Origin: Rhodoblastus sp963736175
GTDB lineage: Bacteria > Pseudomonadota > Alphaproteobacteria > Rhizobiales > Beijerinckiaceae
Assembly (NCBI GenBank): GCA_963736175.1
Contig: CAVTNU010000031.1
Coordinates: 13,267-77,266, forward strand
Direction of reading: 5' to 3'
Length of the DNA: 64,000 nucleotides
Under the pieces are notes generated by a model. It did not search any database. It saw nothing but the letters and a program-made list of their open reading frames with translations, and had not been told where the DNA came from. Positions within the stretch are counted from its first letter, which is position 1; every line of letters begins with the position of its first letter. The position numbers were made by a program, and so were the translations under genes. Shown here one piece after another: positions 27,881-37,451 of the stretch.

Positions 27881-29404
27881 TCAATGCAGCGAAATCGCCG
27901 CGGTATTGGCGGCTGTTTTGGTGAGCGCCAGCGCCGCGTCATAGCCCTGGACGAGTTGAGCGACCGATGCGGCGCAAGCGTCCAGAACGGGCGCGGGATG
28001 AACGCCGTAATAGATCGTCAGCAGCGCCAGCGGCGCCAGGATGGCGATTTCGCGCCCCGACATGTCCGCCAGTGATTGCAGGCTGGGCTTTTCCAGCGCG
28101 CCGAAAATCACCCGCCAATAAAGATAGAGCGCATAGGCCGCCGACAGGATGACGCCGGTGGTGGCGAAAAAGGTCACCCAGGGGCTAGCCAGGAAGGTTC
28201 CGATCAAAGTCAGGAATTCGCCAATGAACCCGGATGTGCCCGGCAAGCCGACATTGGCCATGGTGAAGATCATGAAGGCCACGGCGAAATGCGGCATACG
28301 GTTGACGACGCCGCCATAGGCGGCGATTTCGCGCGTATGCAGCCGATCGTAAACGACGCCGACGCACAAGAACAGCGCGGCCGAGACGATGCCGTGCGAG
28401 ACCATCTGGAACACCGCGCCCTGCACCGCCTGCTGGTTCATGGCGAACAGGCCCATGGTGACGAAACCCATATGCGCCACCGAGGAATAAGCGATCAGCT
28501 TTTTGATGTCCTCCTGCACCAGCGCCACAAGCGAGGTGTAGATGATCGCGATGACCGAAAGCGCGTAGACCATCGGCGCGAAATAATGCGAGGCGTCGGG
28601 GAACATCGGCAAGGAAAAGCGGATGAAGCCGTAACCGCCCATCTTCAGCAAAATGCCCGCCAGAATGACCGAACCGGCCGTCGGCGCCTCGACGTGCGCG
28701 TCGGGCAGCCAGGTATGCACCGGCCACATCGGCATTTTCACCGCGAAAGAGGCGAAGAACGCCAGCCACAGGTACTTCTGCATATCGGCGGCGAAATGCG
28801 ACTTCAGCAGGACCGTAATGTCTGTGGTGCCGGTTTGCGCGTACATCGCCATGATGGCGATCAGCATCAGCAGCGAGCCGACAAGCGTGTAAAGGAAGAA
28901 CTTGAAGCTCGCGTAGATGCGCCGTTTGCCGCCCCATACGCCGATGATGATGAACATCGGAATGAGGCCGCCTTCGAAAAACAGATAGAACAGCACCACG
29001 TCAAGCGCGCAGAACACGCCGATCATCAGCGTTTCCAGCACGAGGAAAGCGACCATGTATTCCTTGACGCGGAATTCGATCGATTGCCAAGAGGCGGCGA
29101 TGCAGAACGGCATCAGGAAGGCTGTCAGCACGACGAAGGGGAAGGAAATGCCGTCCACGCCCATCTTGTAGGTGAGGCCGGAGCCAAACCAGCTCTTCTG
29201 TTCGACAAACTGGAAATCCGCCGTGTCGGGGACGAAGTGCATCCATGCGTAAAGCGACAGGGCGAAGACGACCAGCGTCGTCCACAGCGCGATCCAGCGG
29301 GCGTTGCGCTTGGCGGCGTCCGAGTCGCCGGGAACCAGCAGAATGAGCAAGGCGCCCAGCAGCGGAAGGAAGGTCAGGCCGGAGAGAATGCCAAAGCCAA
29401 ACAT
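27881..29404 (-). CDS. nuoM: NADH-quinone oxidoreductase subunit M
   Basis: Second antiporter-like proton-pumping subunit, 507 residues. The start MFGFGILSGLTFLP overlaps the nuoL stop by one base (TGATG). Key segments are LFYLFFEGGLIPMFIIIG (conserved Glu in a transmembrane helix), KMPMWPVHTWLPDAHVEAP and AYSSVAHMGFVTMGL. It is related to NuoN and NuoL and lies between them in the operon. Confidence 0.97.
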   Translation of the reverse strand: MFGFGILSGLTFLPLLGALLILLVPGDSDAAKRNARWIALWTTLVVFALSLYAWMHFVPDTADFQFVEQKSWFGSGLTYKMGVDGISFPFVVLTAFLMPFCIAASWQSIEFRVKEYMVAFLVLETLMIGVFCALDVVLFYLFFEGGLIPMFIIIGVWGGKRRIYASFKFFLYTLVGSLLMLIAIMAMYAQTGTTDITVLLKSHFAADMQKYLWLAFFASFAVKMPMWPVHTWLPDAHVEAPTAGSVILAGILLKMGGYGFIRFSLPMFPDASHYFAPMVYALSVIAIIYTSLVALVQEDIKKLIAYSSVAHMGFVTMGLFAMNQQAVQGAVFQMVSHGIVSAALFLCVGVVYDRLHTREIAAYGGVVNRMPHFAVAFMIFTMANVGLPGTSGFIGEFLTLIGTFLASPWVTFFATTGVILSAAYALYLYWRVIFGALEKPSLQSLADMSGREIAILAPLALLTIYYGVHPAPVLDACAASVAQLVQGYDAALALTKTAANTAAISLH

Positions 29405-31386
29405 CAGCGCACCCCGCCAACCAGATAATAGGTGATGATCGCGGCAACGCCGATCAGCATCGCAAAGGCGTAATTATAGATGTATCCGGTCTGCAGCCGG
29501 ACCGTCCAGCTCGTGCCGTCGAGCACGCGTGCCGCCACGCCGTCCGGTCCGTACCGGTCGATGATCGCTCCGTCGCCTTCCTTCCAGAAAAGCCGGCCAA
29601 GCCAGAAGGCCGGACGCACGAACAGGAAGTCGTAAAGCTCGTCGAAATACCACTTGTTGAGCAGGAACTGATAAAGCGGCTGGAAGCGCTGCGCCAAGCG
29701 CACAGGCGTCTGTGGCGAGAACACGTACATATAGGCCGACACGATGAAACCGCCGAGCATCATCAGGAACGGCGCCATGCCGACCCATTCGGGCGTTTCA
29801 TGCTCGGCCGAGAAAACCACCGAATTGCGCCAGAATCCTTCAGCCTCGTGGCCGACGAAATAGTCCTTGAAGGCGAGGCCGGCCATCAGTGCGCCGATCG
29901 ACAGAACGATCAGCGGAATGGTCATGGAGCGCGGCGATTCATGCGGATCGAGAGCGTGGGCGTGGCTATCGTGCGCGTGGTCGTCATGAGCATGATCGCT
30001 CGACGCGTGCACGTCGTGGCCGGCTTGCGCCCAACGCGGCGCGCCGAAGAAGGTCATGAACACCAGACGCCAGGAATAAAACGAAGTCAGGCCAGCGGCG
30101 ATCACCGTCAAGGCGAAGGCGTAGGATCCCGCGTTCGAATGCTCGCCGGCTGTATAGGCGGCCTCGATAATGGCGTCCTTGGAGAAGAAGCCGGCCGTCA
30201 GCGGGAAGCCGGTCAGCGCCAGCGTGCCGAGCGTCATCGCCCAGAAGGTCAGCGGAATTTTCTTCGCCAGCCCGCCCATGTTGCGCATGTCCTGCTCGTG
30301 ATGCATGGCGTGGATCACGGAGCCGGCGCCCAGGAACAGCAGCGCTTTGAAGAAAGCGTGGGTGAACAGATGGAATATGCCGAGCGAATAACCGCCGACG
30401 CCCAGGCCGACGAACATATAGCCGAGCTGCGAACAGGTCGAATAGGCGATGACGCGCTTGATGTCGTTCTGCACCAGACCGACGGTCGCGGCGAAGAACG
30501 CCGTGGTCGCGCCGACAATTGTCACCACCATCGAGGCGTCCGGCGCGAGCGCGAACAACGGCGACAGGCGCGCCACCATGAAGACGCCGGCCGTCACCAT
30601 CGTCGCGGCGTGGATCAGCGCGGAAACCGGTGTGGGACCTTCCATCGCGTCCGGCAGCCAGGTGTGCAGCAGGAACTGCGCCGACTTGCCCATCGCGCCC
30701 ATGAACAGCAACAGACAGGTGATGGTCAAAGCGTCCCAGCGCCCGCCGAACACGTAGATCGTCTTGTTCGCGAGGCCGGGCGCGGCGGCGAAAATCTGGT
30801 CGAAGTTGACCGAGCCGGTCAACACGAAGATCAGGAAAATGCCGAGGGCAAAGCCGAAATCGCCGACGCGATTGACGACGAAAGCCTTGATCGCCGCCGC
30901 ATTGGCGGAGGGCTTCTCATACCAGAAGCCGATCAGCAGATAGGACGCGAGGCCGACGCCTTCCCAACCGAAGAACATCTGCACCAGATTATCCGCCGTC
31001 ACCAGCATCAGCATGGCGAACGTGAACAGCGAGAGATAGGCGAAGAAACGCGGGCGCGAGGGATCTTCGTGCATATAGCCGATGGAATAGAGGTGCACGA
31101 GGCTGGAGACGGTCGTTACCACAACCAGCATCACCGCGGTCAGGGTGTCGACGCGCAAGGCCCAATCGACCTTGAGCGAACCCGACGTCAGCCAGTTGGC
31201 GACGACCGGCGCGCTGACCGGCTCGTGATTGAAGCCGATGGCGATGAAGACGACCCAGGACAGAAAAGCCGAGACGAACAGCAGCGAGGTCGTCACGATC
31301 TCCGAGGGCCGCGCGCCCAGGCGTTGGCCGAACAGACCGGCGATAAGAAAGCCCAGAAGCGGGAGGAAGACGATAGCGCTATACAT
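29404..31386 (-). CDS. nuoL: NADH-quinone oxidoreductase subunit L
   Basis: Distal proton-pumping subunit of complex I, 660 residues, with the long C-terminal lateral helix region expected of NuoL. Motifs are FFGWEGVGLASYLLIGFWY, LHTWLPDAMEGPTPVSALIHA and AYSTCSQLGYMFVGLG. A His/Asp-rich loop (AHDDHAHDSHAHALDPHE) at about residues 475-495 is a notable local feature that could bind metal or simply be a soluble loop. It starts six bases after the nuoK stop. Confidence 0.97.
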   Translation of the reverse strand: MYSAIVFLPLLGFLIAGLFGQRLGARPSEIVTTSLLFVSAFLSWVVFIAIGFNHEPVSAPVVANWLTSGSLKVDWALRVDTLTAVMLVVVTTVSSLVHLYSIGYMHEDPSRPRFFAYLSLFTFAMLMLVTADNLVQMFFGWEGVGLASYLLIGFWYEKPSANAAAIKAFVVNRVGDFGFALGIFLIFVLTGSVNFDQIFAAAPGLANKTIYVFGGRWDALTITCLLLFMGAMGKSAQFLLHTWLPDAMEGPTPVSALIHAATMVTAGVFMVARLSPLFALAPDASMVVTIVGATTAFFAATVGLVQNDIKRVIAYSTCSQLGYMFVGLGVGGYSLGIFHLFTHAFFKALLFLGAGSVIHAMHHEQDMRNMGGLAKKIPLTFWAMTLGTLALTGFPLTAGFFSKDAIIEAAYTAGEHSNAGSYAFALTVIAAGLTSFYSWRLVFMTFFGAPRWAQAGHDVHASSDHAHDDHAHDSHAHALDPHESPRSMTIPLIVLSIGALMAGLAFKDYFVGHEAEGFWRNSVVFSAEHETPEWVGMAPFLMMLGGFIVSAYMYVFSPQTPVRLAQRFQPLYQFLLNKWYFDELYDFLFVRPAFWLGRLFWKEGDGAIIDRYGPDGVAARVLDGTSWTVRLQTGYIYNYAFAMLIGVAAIITYYLVGGVR

Positions 31387-31392
31387 CGAACT

Positions 31393-31701
31393 TCAGCCCT
31401 TCATCATGTTGATGTCTTCGACCGCGATCGAGCCGCGATTGCGGTAGTAGGTGACGAGAATGGCCAAACCGATCGCCGCCTCCGCCGCTGCGACGGTGAG
31501 GATGAAGAGCGCGAACACTTGGCCGGTGAGATCGCCGAGAAAGGCCGAAAAGGCCACCAAGTTGATGTTGACCGACAAAAGGATCAACTCCACCGACATC
31601 AAAATGATGATGATGTTCTTGCGGTTGAGGATAATGCCGGCGACGCCGAGCGTGAACAGCAGAGCGGCGACGATGAGGTAATGTTCAAGGCCGATGACCA
31701 T
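31393..31701 (-). CDS. nuoK: NADH-quinone oxidoreductase subunit K
   Basis: Small three-helix membrane subunit (102 residues, starts MVIGLEHYLIVAALL). The conserved membrane glutamates are in MSVELILLSVNIN and AAAEAAIGLAI, as expected for the coupling path near the quinone end of the membrane arm. It lies nine bases after nuoJ. Confidence 0.97.
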   Translation of the reverse strand: MVIGLEHYLIVAALLFTLGVAGIILNRKNIIIILMSVELILLSVNINLVAFSAFLGDLTGQVFALFILTVAAAEAAIGLAILVTYYRNRGSIAVEDINMMKG

Positions 31702-31710
31702 GGTTGATCC

Positions 31711-32313
31711 TCACACACCCGCCCGCGAGGGCGCTTTCTTGAGTTCGATGGCGCCGGCCCTGGTGCGCGCGTTTTGCTGGGCGATGTTCTGACGGCGCAC
31801 ATTGGGCTTGTGATGCAGGGTCAGCACGATGGCGCCGATCATCGCCGTCAGCAGCACCAGACCCGCCGCCTGGAATAGATAGGCGTATTGAGTGTAGAGC
31901 ACCCGGCCCAAAGCTTCGGTATTGGTCATGTTCGCCGGCGTCGGCGTCATCGAGATGGCGTGCGGCGCGACGCTCCAGGAGCCGACGACGAAGATCAGTT
32001 CAACGGCGACGATGGCGCCGACAAGCGCGCCGATCGGCAGATATTGCAGAAAGCCCTGCTTCAGCTCGGTGAAATCGACGTCCAGCATCATCACAACGAA
32101 CAGGAACAGCACGGCCACCGCGCCGACATAGACGACAACCAGGATCATCGCCAGGAATTCCGCGCCCGCCAGCAGAAAAAGCCCGGAGGCGTTGACGAAG
32201 GCGAGAATCAGAAACAGCACGGAATGAACCGGATTCCTGGCCGCGATCACCATGACCGCCGAGGCGATCATGACGATCGAAAACAGATAGAAGAAGACCG
32301 CGGCTACATTCAT
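31711..32313 (-). CDS. nuoJ: NADH-quinone oxidoreductase subunit J
   Basis: Membrane subunit of 200 residues with five hydrophobic helices; starts MNVAAVFFYLFSIVM. The conserved third helix EFLAMILVVVYVGAVAVLF, the hinge of the coupling machinery, is present. The C-terminal tail is polar and basic (RRQNIAQQNARTRAG) and longer than in E. coli, which is usual for alphaproteobacteria. There is a 119-base gap to nuoI upstream, longer than most gaps in this operon. Confidence 0.95.
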   Translation of the reverse strand: MNVAAVFFYLFSIVMIASAVMVIAARNPVHSVLFLILAFVNASGLFLLAGAEFLAMILVVVYVGAVAVLFLFVVMMLDVDFTELKQGFLQYLPIGALVGAIVAVELIFVVGSWSVAPHAISMTPTPANMTNTEALGRVLYTQYAYLFQAAGLVLLTAMIGAIVLTLHHKPNVRRQNIAQQNARTRAGAIELKKAPSRAGV

Positions 32314-32432
32314 GGCTCACCTACCAAACCCGCGCGTGGCGCGGGCCTCTGCGTCTAGTTCCTGGCTTTCCCTCAACCGATGAGGTCGGCCGTTGATCAG
32401 GCTCCTCCGCGCGACGACGCCGCGCGGCGAAT

Positions 32433-32921
32433 TCAGCGATAAGGCGCGTCCGCCGCGATGTTGCGGGCGATTTCCCGCTCCCAACGCGCGCCGTTGTCGA
32501 GCAGTCTTTGCTTGTCGAAGAATAATTCCTCGCGCGTCTCCACGGCGAATTCGGCGTTCGGCCCCTCGACGATGGCGTCGACCGGACAGGCCTCCTGACA
32601 GAATCCGCAATAAATGCACTTAGTCATGTCGATGTCGTAGCGCGTCGTGCGGCGGGTGCCGTCATTGCGTCGCGGTCCCGCTTCGATGGTGATCGCCTGC
32701 GCAGGGCAGATCGCCTCGCACAGTTTGCAGGCGATGCACCGCTCCTCGCCGTTGGGATAACGGCGCAGCGCATGTTCGCCGCGATAGCGCGGCGACTGCG
32801 GATTTTTCTCATGCGGGTAGTTCAGGGTCGCCTTCGGCGCGAAGAAATACCTCATCGCCAGAAAAAAGGCGCTGACGAATTCCTTGAGGAAAACGGCCTT
32901 GATGGACTGAGCGATTTGCAT
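32433..32921 (-). CDS. nuoI: NADH-quinone oxidoreductase subunit I
   Basis: Ferredoxin-like subunit of 162 residues that carries clusters N6a and N6b towards the quinone site. The two motifs are CIACKLCEAICPAQAI and CIYCGFCQEACPVDAI. It starts MQIAQSIKAVFLKEF and lies 11 bases after nuoH. Confidence 0.97.
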   Translation of the reverse strand: MQIAQSIKAVFLKEFVSAFFLAMRYFFAPKATLNYPHEKNPQSPRYRGEHALRRYPNGEERCIACKLCEAICPAQAITIEAGPRRNDGTRRTTRYDIDMTKCIYCGFCQEACPVDAIVEGPNAEFAVETREELFFDKQRLLDNGARWEREIARNIAADAPYR

Positions 32922-32932
32922 GGCTTATCCTC

Positions 32933-33952
32933 TCAATGCGCCGCGCCGCCGGCGAGGCCTGTAAATTGCAGGACCCCCGCGACAACGACCACCGAAACCA
33001 GCGAAATCGGCAAGAATACTTTCCAACCCAGACGCATCAACTGATCGTAGCGATAGCGCGGAACGAAAGCTTTCACCATCGAGAACATGAACACGACCGA
33101 CCAGGCTTTCAAAAGGAACCAAATCACGCCGGGCACATAGGTGAAGGGCGCGAAGGGCAGCGGGGAAAGCCACCCGCCGAGGAACAGGATCGCCGTCAAC
33201 GACGACATCGTCAGCACCGCGATCAACTCCGACAGGAATTGCAGCAGAAACAGCGAGGACGAATATTCGACCGAAAAGCCGGCGACGAGTTCGGATTCGG
33301 CTTCCGCCAGATCGAAGGGCGGCCGGTTCGTCTCGGCGAGGGCCGAGATGAAGAAAATCACGAACATCGGAAACAAGGGCAGCCAGTACCAGCCGAGAAG
33401 GCCGAATCTGGTGTCCTGCGCCCGCACGATTTCCGTCAGATTCAGTGAGCCGGCGCACAGCAGCACGGTGACGATGACGAAGCCGATCGAAACTTCGTAG
33501 GACACCATTTGCGCCGCCGCGCGCAAGGCCGACAGGAAGGGATATTTCGAGTTGGACGCCCAGCCGGCCATGATGACGCCATAGACGCCGAGCGAGGAAA
33601 TGGCGAAAATATAAAGGACGCCGACGTTGAGATCGGCGACCGCCCAGCCGTCGGAGGCCGGAATCACCGCCCATGCCGCCATCGCCAGCAAGGCCTGGAC
33701 AAAGGGCGCGAGCACGAACACGCCCTTGTTGGCGCCAGCCGGAATCACAGGCTCTTTCAGGATGAATTTCAGGAAGTCGGCGAAGGGCTGCAACACGCCC
33801 CACGGACCGACGACGTTGGGGCCGCGCCGCAAATGCACCGCGCCCCAGATTTTGCGTTCGGCGTAGATCAGCACCGCCGTCGAGATCAGAACCGCGACCA
33901 ACAGGCCGAGCGCCTTGGCGGTCATGATGAGGAGGGAGAGAAAAAGTTCCAT
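32933..33952 (-). CDS. nuoH: NADH-quinone oxidoreductase subunit H
   Basis: Membrane subunit that forms the quinone chamber with NuoB and NuoD. The ATG at 33952 (MELFLSLLIMTAKAL) gives 339 residues, normal for the family; the open frame upstream runs inside nuoG. Conserved segments are YAERKIWGAVHLRRGPN, the ALAETNRPPFDLAEAESELVAG loop (given in part) and GFSVEYSSSLF. It is 13 bases after nuoG. Confidence 0.96.
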   Translation of the reverse strand: MELFLSLLIMTAKALGLLVAVLISTAVLIYAERKIWGAVHLRRGPNVVGPWGVLQPFADFLKFILKEPVIPAGANKGVFVLAPFVQALLAMAAWAVIPASDGWAVADLNVGVLYIFAISSLGVYGVIMAGWASNSKYPFLSALRAAAQMVSYEVSIGFVIVTVLLCAGSLNLTEIVRAQDTRFGLLGWYWLPLFPMFVIFFISALAETNRPPFDLAEAESELVAGFSVEYSSSLFLLQFLSELIAVLTMSSLTAILFLGGWLSPLPFAPFTYVPGVIWFLLKAWSVVFMFSMVKAFVPRYRYDQLMRLGWKVFLPISLVSVVVVAGVLQFTGLAGGAAH

Positions 33953-33965
33953 TTGCTTCAATCCC

Positions 33966-36047
33966 TCATTCGGCCGCCTGGGCGACGGGACGCCCAGAAG
34001 CGCGCTCGCGCGCCAGCGCCGAACATTCGGCCATGACCGCGGAGGCGCGCGCAATCGCATTGGTGAGGTAAAAATCGCCCACCGTCGAGACGAAAGCCGA
34101 GCCGTCCGTTTTGCCGGCCGAAGCGGCGAGGCCGGCAAGCCCGCTGGCGTCGCCCGGCGCAATCGCGTCGAGCGCGGCGAAATGCGGGAACGCCGCGTAG
34201 AGGGCGCTGCGCAATTGAGCCAGCGAATCGAACGGCAGACGCTGGCCGACAGCGTCGGAAAGCGCGCGGAGAACAGCCCAATCCTCGCGGGCGTCGCCCG
34301 GTGGGAAGGCGGCGCGTTCGCCCATCTGGACCCGCCCTTCGGTGTTGACGTAGGTTCCTGATTTCTCGGTATAGGCGGCGCCAGGCAAAATCACATCGGC
34401 GCGATGGGCGCCGCGGTCGCCGTGCGAGCCGATATAGACGGCGAAAGCGCCCGGTTCGACGGCGATTTCGTCGGCGCCGAGGAGGAAGATCAGATCGAGC
34501 GCGCCGGCTTTGGCCTGCGCCTGCGCGTCGAGACCGCCCTGCCCCGGAACGAAACCAAGATCGAGCGCGCCAACGCGCGCGGCCGAGGTATGCAGCACGC
34601 TCAAGCCCGTCCACTCGCCCTTGGGCGCGCCAAGCTTGGCGGCGAGCGCCAGGACGGCGGCGCCGTCTTCGCGCGCCAACGCGCCCTGTCCGACCAGAAT
34701 CAGAGGCCGCTCGGCCTTGGCCAGAACTTCGCCGAATCCTTTGCCAGCGGCGATTTCCGCCAAAACGTCGGACCCCGCGCCGAGATAATCATAGTCATAG
34801 GTCAGATCGGCCGGCTCGCCGATCACACCGACCGGAAAGGCGCCATTGCGCCAGCGCCGGCGGATGCGCGCGTTGAGCACGGGCGCTTCCCTGCGCGGGT
34901 TCGAGCCGACGATCAACAGCGCGTCGGCCTGATCGATCCCCTCAATCGCGGCGTTGAAGATATAGGAGGCGCGCCCGAGCGCCGGATCGAGCCTGGCGCC
35001 GTCCTGGCGGGCGTCGAGATTCTTCACGCCAAGCTTCTCGGCCAGCGATTTGGCGGCGAAAAGCTCTTCAACCGAACACAGATCGCCGGCGATGAAGCCG
35101 ATCTTCCCGGGGGCCGTCGCCTTCACCCTGGCGGCGACGGCGGCGAATGCCTCGGCCCAGCTCGCCGGCCGCAATTTGTCGTCGTCACGCAGATAGGGGC
35201 GATCGAGACGCTGCGTTTTCAAGCCGTCGACGATCTGGCGCGTCTTGTCGGAAATCCATTCCTCGTTCACCGCCTCGTTGAGCCGCGGCAGAATGCGCAT
35301 GACTTCACGCCCGCGCGTATCGATGCGGATGGCCGAGCCAAGCGCGTCCATCACGTCGATCGACGGCGTTTTGTTGTATTCCCACGGCCGGGCGCGGAAA
35401 TTTTGCGGCTTGGGCAAGAGCGCGCCAACCGGGCAAAGGTCGGTGACGTTGCCCTGCAGTTCAGACGTCATGGCGCTCTGAAGATAGGTGGTGATCTCCA
35501 TATCCTCGCCGCGGCCGATCGCGCCCATGTCGGACGTGCCGGCCACTTCGGCGGTGAAGCGGACGCAGCGCGTGCAATGGATGCAGCGCGTCATTTCGGT
35601 CTTCACCAGCGGCCCGATATATTTGTTCTCGACCGCGCGCTTGCTCTCGCCGTAGCGCGAGGAATCGACGCCGAAGGCCATAGCCTGATCCTGCAGGTCG
35701 CATTCCCCGCCCTGATCGCAGATCGGACAGTCGAGCGGATGGTTGATGAGCAGGAACTCCATCACGCCTTCGCGCGCCTTTTTCACCATCGGCGAATTGG
35801 TGAACATCACCGGCGGCTCGCCGTTGGGGCCAGGCCGCAGATCCTTCACCGACATGGCGCAGGACGCCGTCGGCTTGGGCGGACCGCCCTTCACTTCGAT
35901 CAGGCACATGCGGCAATTGCCCGCGACCGACAGACGCTCGTGAAAGCAAAAGCGCGGAATTTCCTTGCCCGCCGCTTCGCACGCCTGGAGCAACGTGTAC
36001 TCCGGCGGAACGTCTGCCTCGACGCCATCGACGATGATCTTGGTCAT
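33966..36047 (-). CDS. nuoG: NADH-quinone oxidoreductase subunit G
   Basis: Large iron-sulfur subunit of the peripheral arm, 693 residues. N-terminal 2Fe-2S domain with CFHERLSVAGNCRMC, His-Cys cluster motif HPLDCPICDQGGECDLQD, ferredoxin-type CIHCTRCVRF and CPVGA, then a molybdopterin oxidoreductase-like domain without a cofactor role. It starts MTKIIVDGVEADVPP. There is a 92-base gap to nuoF upstream. The C-terminal half is Ala-rich and less conserved, as usual. Confidence 0.96.
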   Translation of the reverse strand: MTKIIVDGVEADVPPEYTLLQACEAAGKEIPRFCFHERLSVAGNCRMCLIEVKGGPPKPTASCAMSVKDLRPGPNGEPPVMFTNSPMVKKAREGVMEFLLINHPLDCPICDQGGECDLQDQAMAFGVDSSRYGESKRAVENKYIGPLVKTEMTRCIHCTRCVRFTAEVAGTSDMGAIGRGEDMEITTYLQSAMTSELQGNVTDLCPVGALLPKPQNFRARPWEYNKTPSIDVMDALGSAIRIDTRGREVMRILPRLNEAVNEEWISDKTRQIVDGLKTQRLDRPYLRDDDKLRPASWAEAFAAVAARVKATAPGKIGFIAGDLCSVEELFAAKSLAEKLGVKNLDARQDGARLDPALGRASYIFNAAIEGIDQADALLIVGSNPRREAPVLNARIRRRWRNGAFPVGVIGEPADLTYDYDYLGAGSDVLAEIAAGKGFGEVLAKAERPLILVGQGALAREDGAAVLALAAKLGAPKGEWTGLSVLHTSAARVGALDLGFVPGQGGLDAQAQAKAGALDLIFLLGADEIAVEPGAFAVYIGSHGDRGAHRADVILPGAAYTEKSGTYVNTEGRVQMGERAAFPPGDAREDWAVLRALSDAVGQRLPFDSLAQLRSALYAAFPHFAALDAIAPGDASGLAGLAASAGKTDGSAFVSTVGDFYLTNAIARASAVMAECSALARERASGRPVAQAAE

Positions 36048-36139
36048 CTATGCTCGTCTTTCGCCTGTTGGCGACGCCGAAACTGCCGGCGCCGTCCGAA
36101 ATTCAAACCTCGCTTCGCCGCTTCCGGCGAAACGAAAAC

Positions 36140-37441
36140 TCATTCCGCCGCCGTTTTCACCGCATCGGAATGCGGATTGGCGGCGTATTGATCGATGCGC
36201 TTTTCGATCTCGCCACGGAAATGCGCGATCAGGCCCTGAACCGGCCATGCGGCCGCGTCGCCAAGCGCGCAAATCGTATGGCCTTCGATCTGTTTCGAGA
36301 CATCCAGCAGCATGTCGATCTCGCGCTTTTGCGCGCGCCCCTCGACCATGCGCTGCATCACCCGGTACATCCAGCCCGTGCCCTCGCGACAAGGCGTGCA
36401 CTGACCGCAGCTCTCGTGCTTGTAGAAATGCGACAGGCGGGCGATGGCGCGGATGATATCGGTCGACTTGTCCATGACGATGACCGCCGCCGTGCCGAGG
36501 CCGGAGCGCAACTTGCCAAGCGAGTCGAAGTCCATCGGGCAATCGATGATCTGGTCCGCCGGCACGCAGCGCACCGACGAGCCGCCGGGGATCACCGCCA
36601 GCAGATTGTCCCAGCCGCCGCGTACGCCGCCGCAATGCCTGTCGATCAGCTCACGGAACGGGATCGACATCGCCTCTTCGATATTGCACGGCTTGTTGAC
36701 GTGGCCGGAAATACAGAAAAGCTTCGTGCCCGCGTTGTTCTTGGCGCCGAAGCCGACGAACCATGCGGCGCCGCGCCGCAGAATGGTCGGGGCGACGGCG
36801 ATGGATTCGACGTTGTTGACCGTCGTCGGGCTGCCATAAAGGCCCATGTTGGCCGGGAACGGCGGCTTCAGCCGCGGCATGCCCTTCTTGCCCTCAAGCA
36901 ATTCCAGCAGCGCCGTCTCTTCGCCGCAGATATAGGCGCCGGCGCCGTGATGGACATAAAGCTCGAAGGGATAGCCGTGGACGTTGTTCTGACCGATAAG
37001 ATTGGCCTCATAAGCCTGATCGACCGCGGCCTGCAGCCGTTCGCGCTCGAAAATATATTCGCCGCGCAAATAGATATAGGCCGCGCTGGCGCCCATCGCG
37101 AAAGACGCGACAAGGCAGCCCTCGATCAGCAGATGCGGATCGTTGCGCAGGATCTCGCGGTCCTTGCAGGTGCCCGGCTCCGACTCGTCGGCGTTGACGA
37201 CGAGATAGGACGGGCGCGCCGGATCCGGCTTGGGCATGAACGACCATTTCAAGCCGGTGGGGAAACCCGCCCCGCCGCGCCCGCGCAGGCCGGACACTTT
37301 CATCTCGTTGATGATCCAGTCCCTGCCCTTTTCGATCAGGCCCTTGGTGTTGTCCCATGCGCCGCGCTTTTTCGCGCCTTCGAGACCCCAGTCGCCGAAC
37401 CCGTAGAGGTTCTGGAAGATGCGATCCTTGTCCTCAAGCAT
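36140..37441 (-). CDS. nuoF: NADH-quinone oxidoreductase subunit F
   Basis: NADH-oxidising, FMN-binding subunit, 433 residues from the ATG at 37441 (MLEDKDRIFQNLYG, with GAGGGA upstream; a TTG two codons earlier is the alternative). Motifs are RGRGGAGFPTGLKW, VNADESEPGTCKDRE, GAGAYICGEETALLE and the N3 cluster site ESCGQCTPCREGTGW. It is a paralogue of the C-terminal part of HoxF in this window. Confidence 0.97.
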   Translation of the reverse strand: MLEDKDRIFQNLYGFGDWGLEGAKKRGAWDNTKGLIEKGRDWIINEMKVSGLRGRGGAGFPTGLKWSFMPKPDPARPSYLVVNADESEPGTCKDREILRNDPHLLIEGCLVASFAMGASAAYIYLRGEYIFERERLQAAVDQAYEANLIGQNNVHGYPFELYVHHGAGAYICGEETALLELLEGKKGMPRLKPPFPANMGLYGSPTTVNNVESIAVAPTILRRGAAWFVGFGAKNNAGTKLFCISGHVNKPCNIEEAMSIPFRELIDRHCGGVRGGWDNLLAVIPGGSSVRCVPADQIIDCPMDFDSLGKLRSGLGTAAVIVMDKSTDIIRAIARLSHFYKHESCGQCTPCREGTGWMYRVMQRMVEGRAQKREIDMLLDVSKQIEGHTICALGDAAAWPVQGLIAHFRGEIEKRIDQYAANPHSDAVKTAAE

Positions 37442-37451
37442 CCTCAATCCC

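Noticed and set aside
29800..31707. 635-residue open frame opposite nuoL and nuoK
   Set aside because: Antisense shadow rich in His, Arg, Glu and Gln, without domains. The same holds for the long plus-strand frames at 5696-7324, 11330-12982, 26428-27924, 28076-29428 and 34404-36191.
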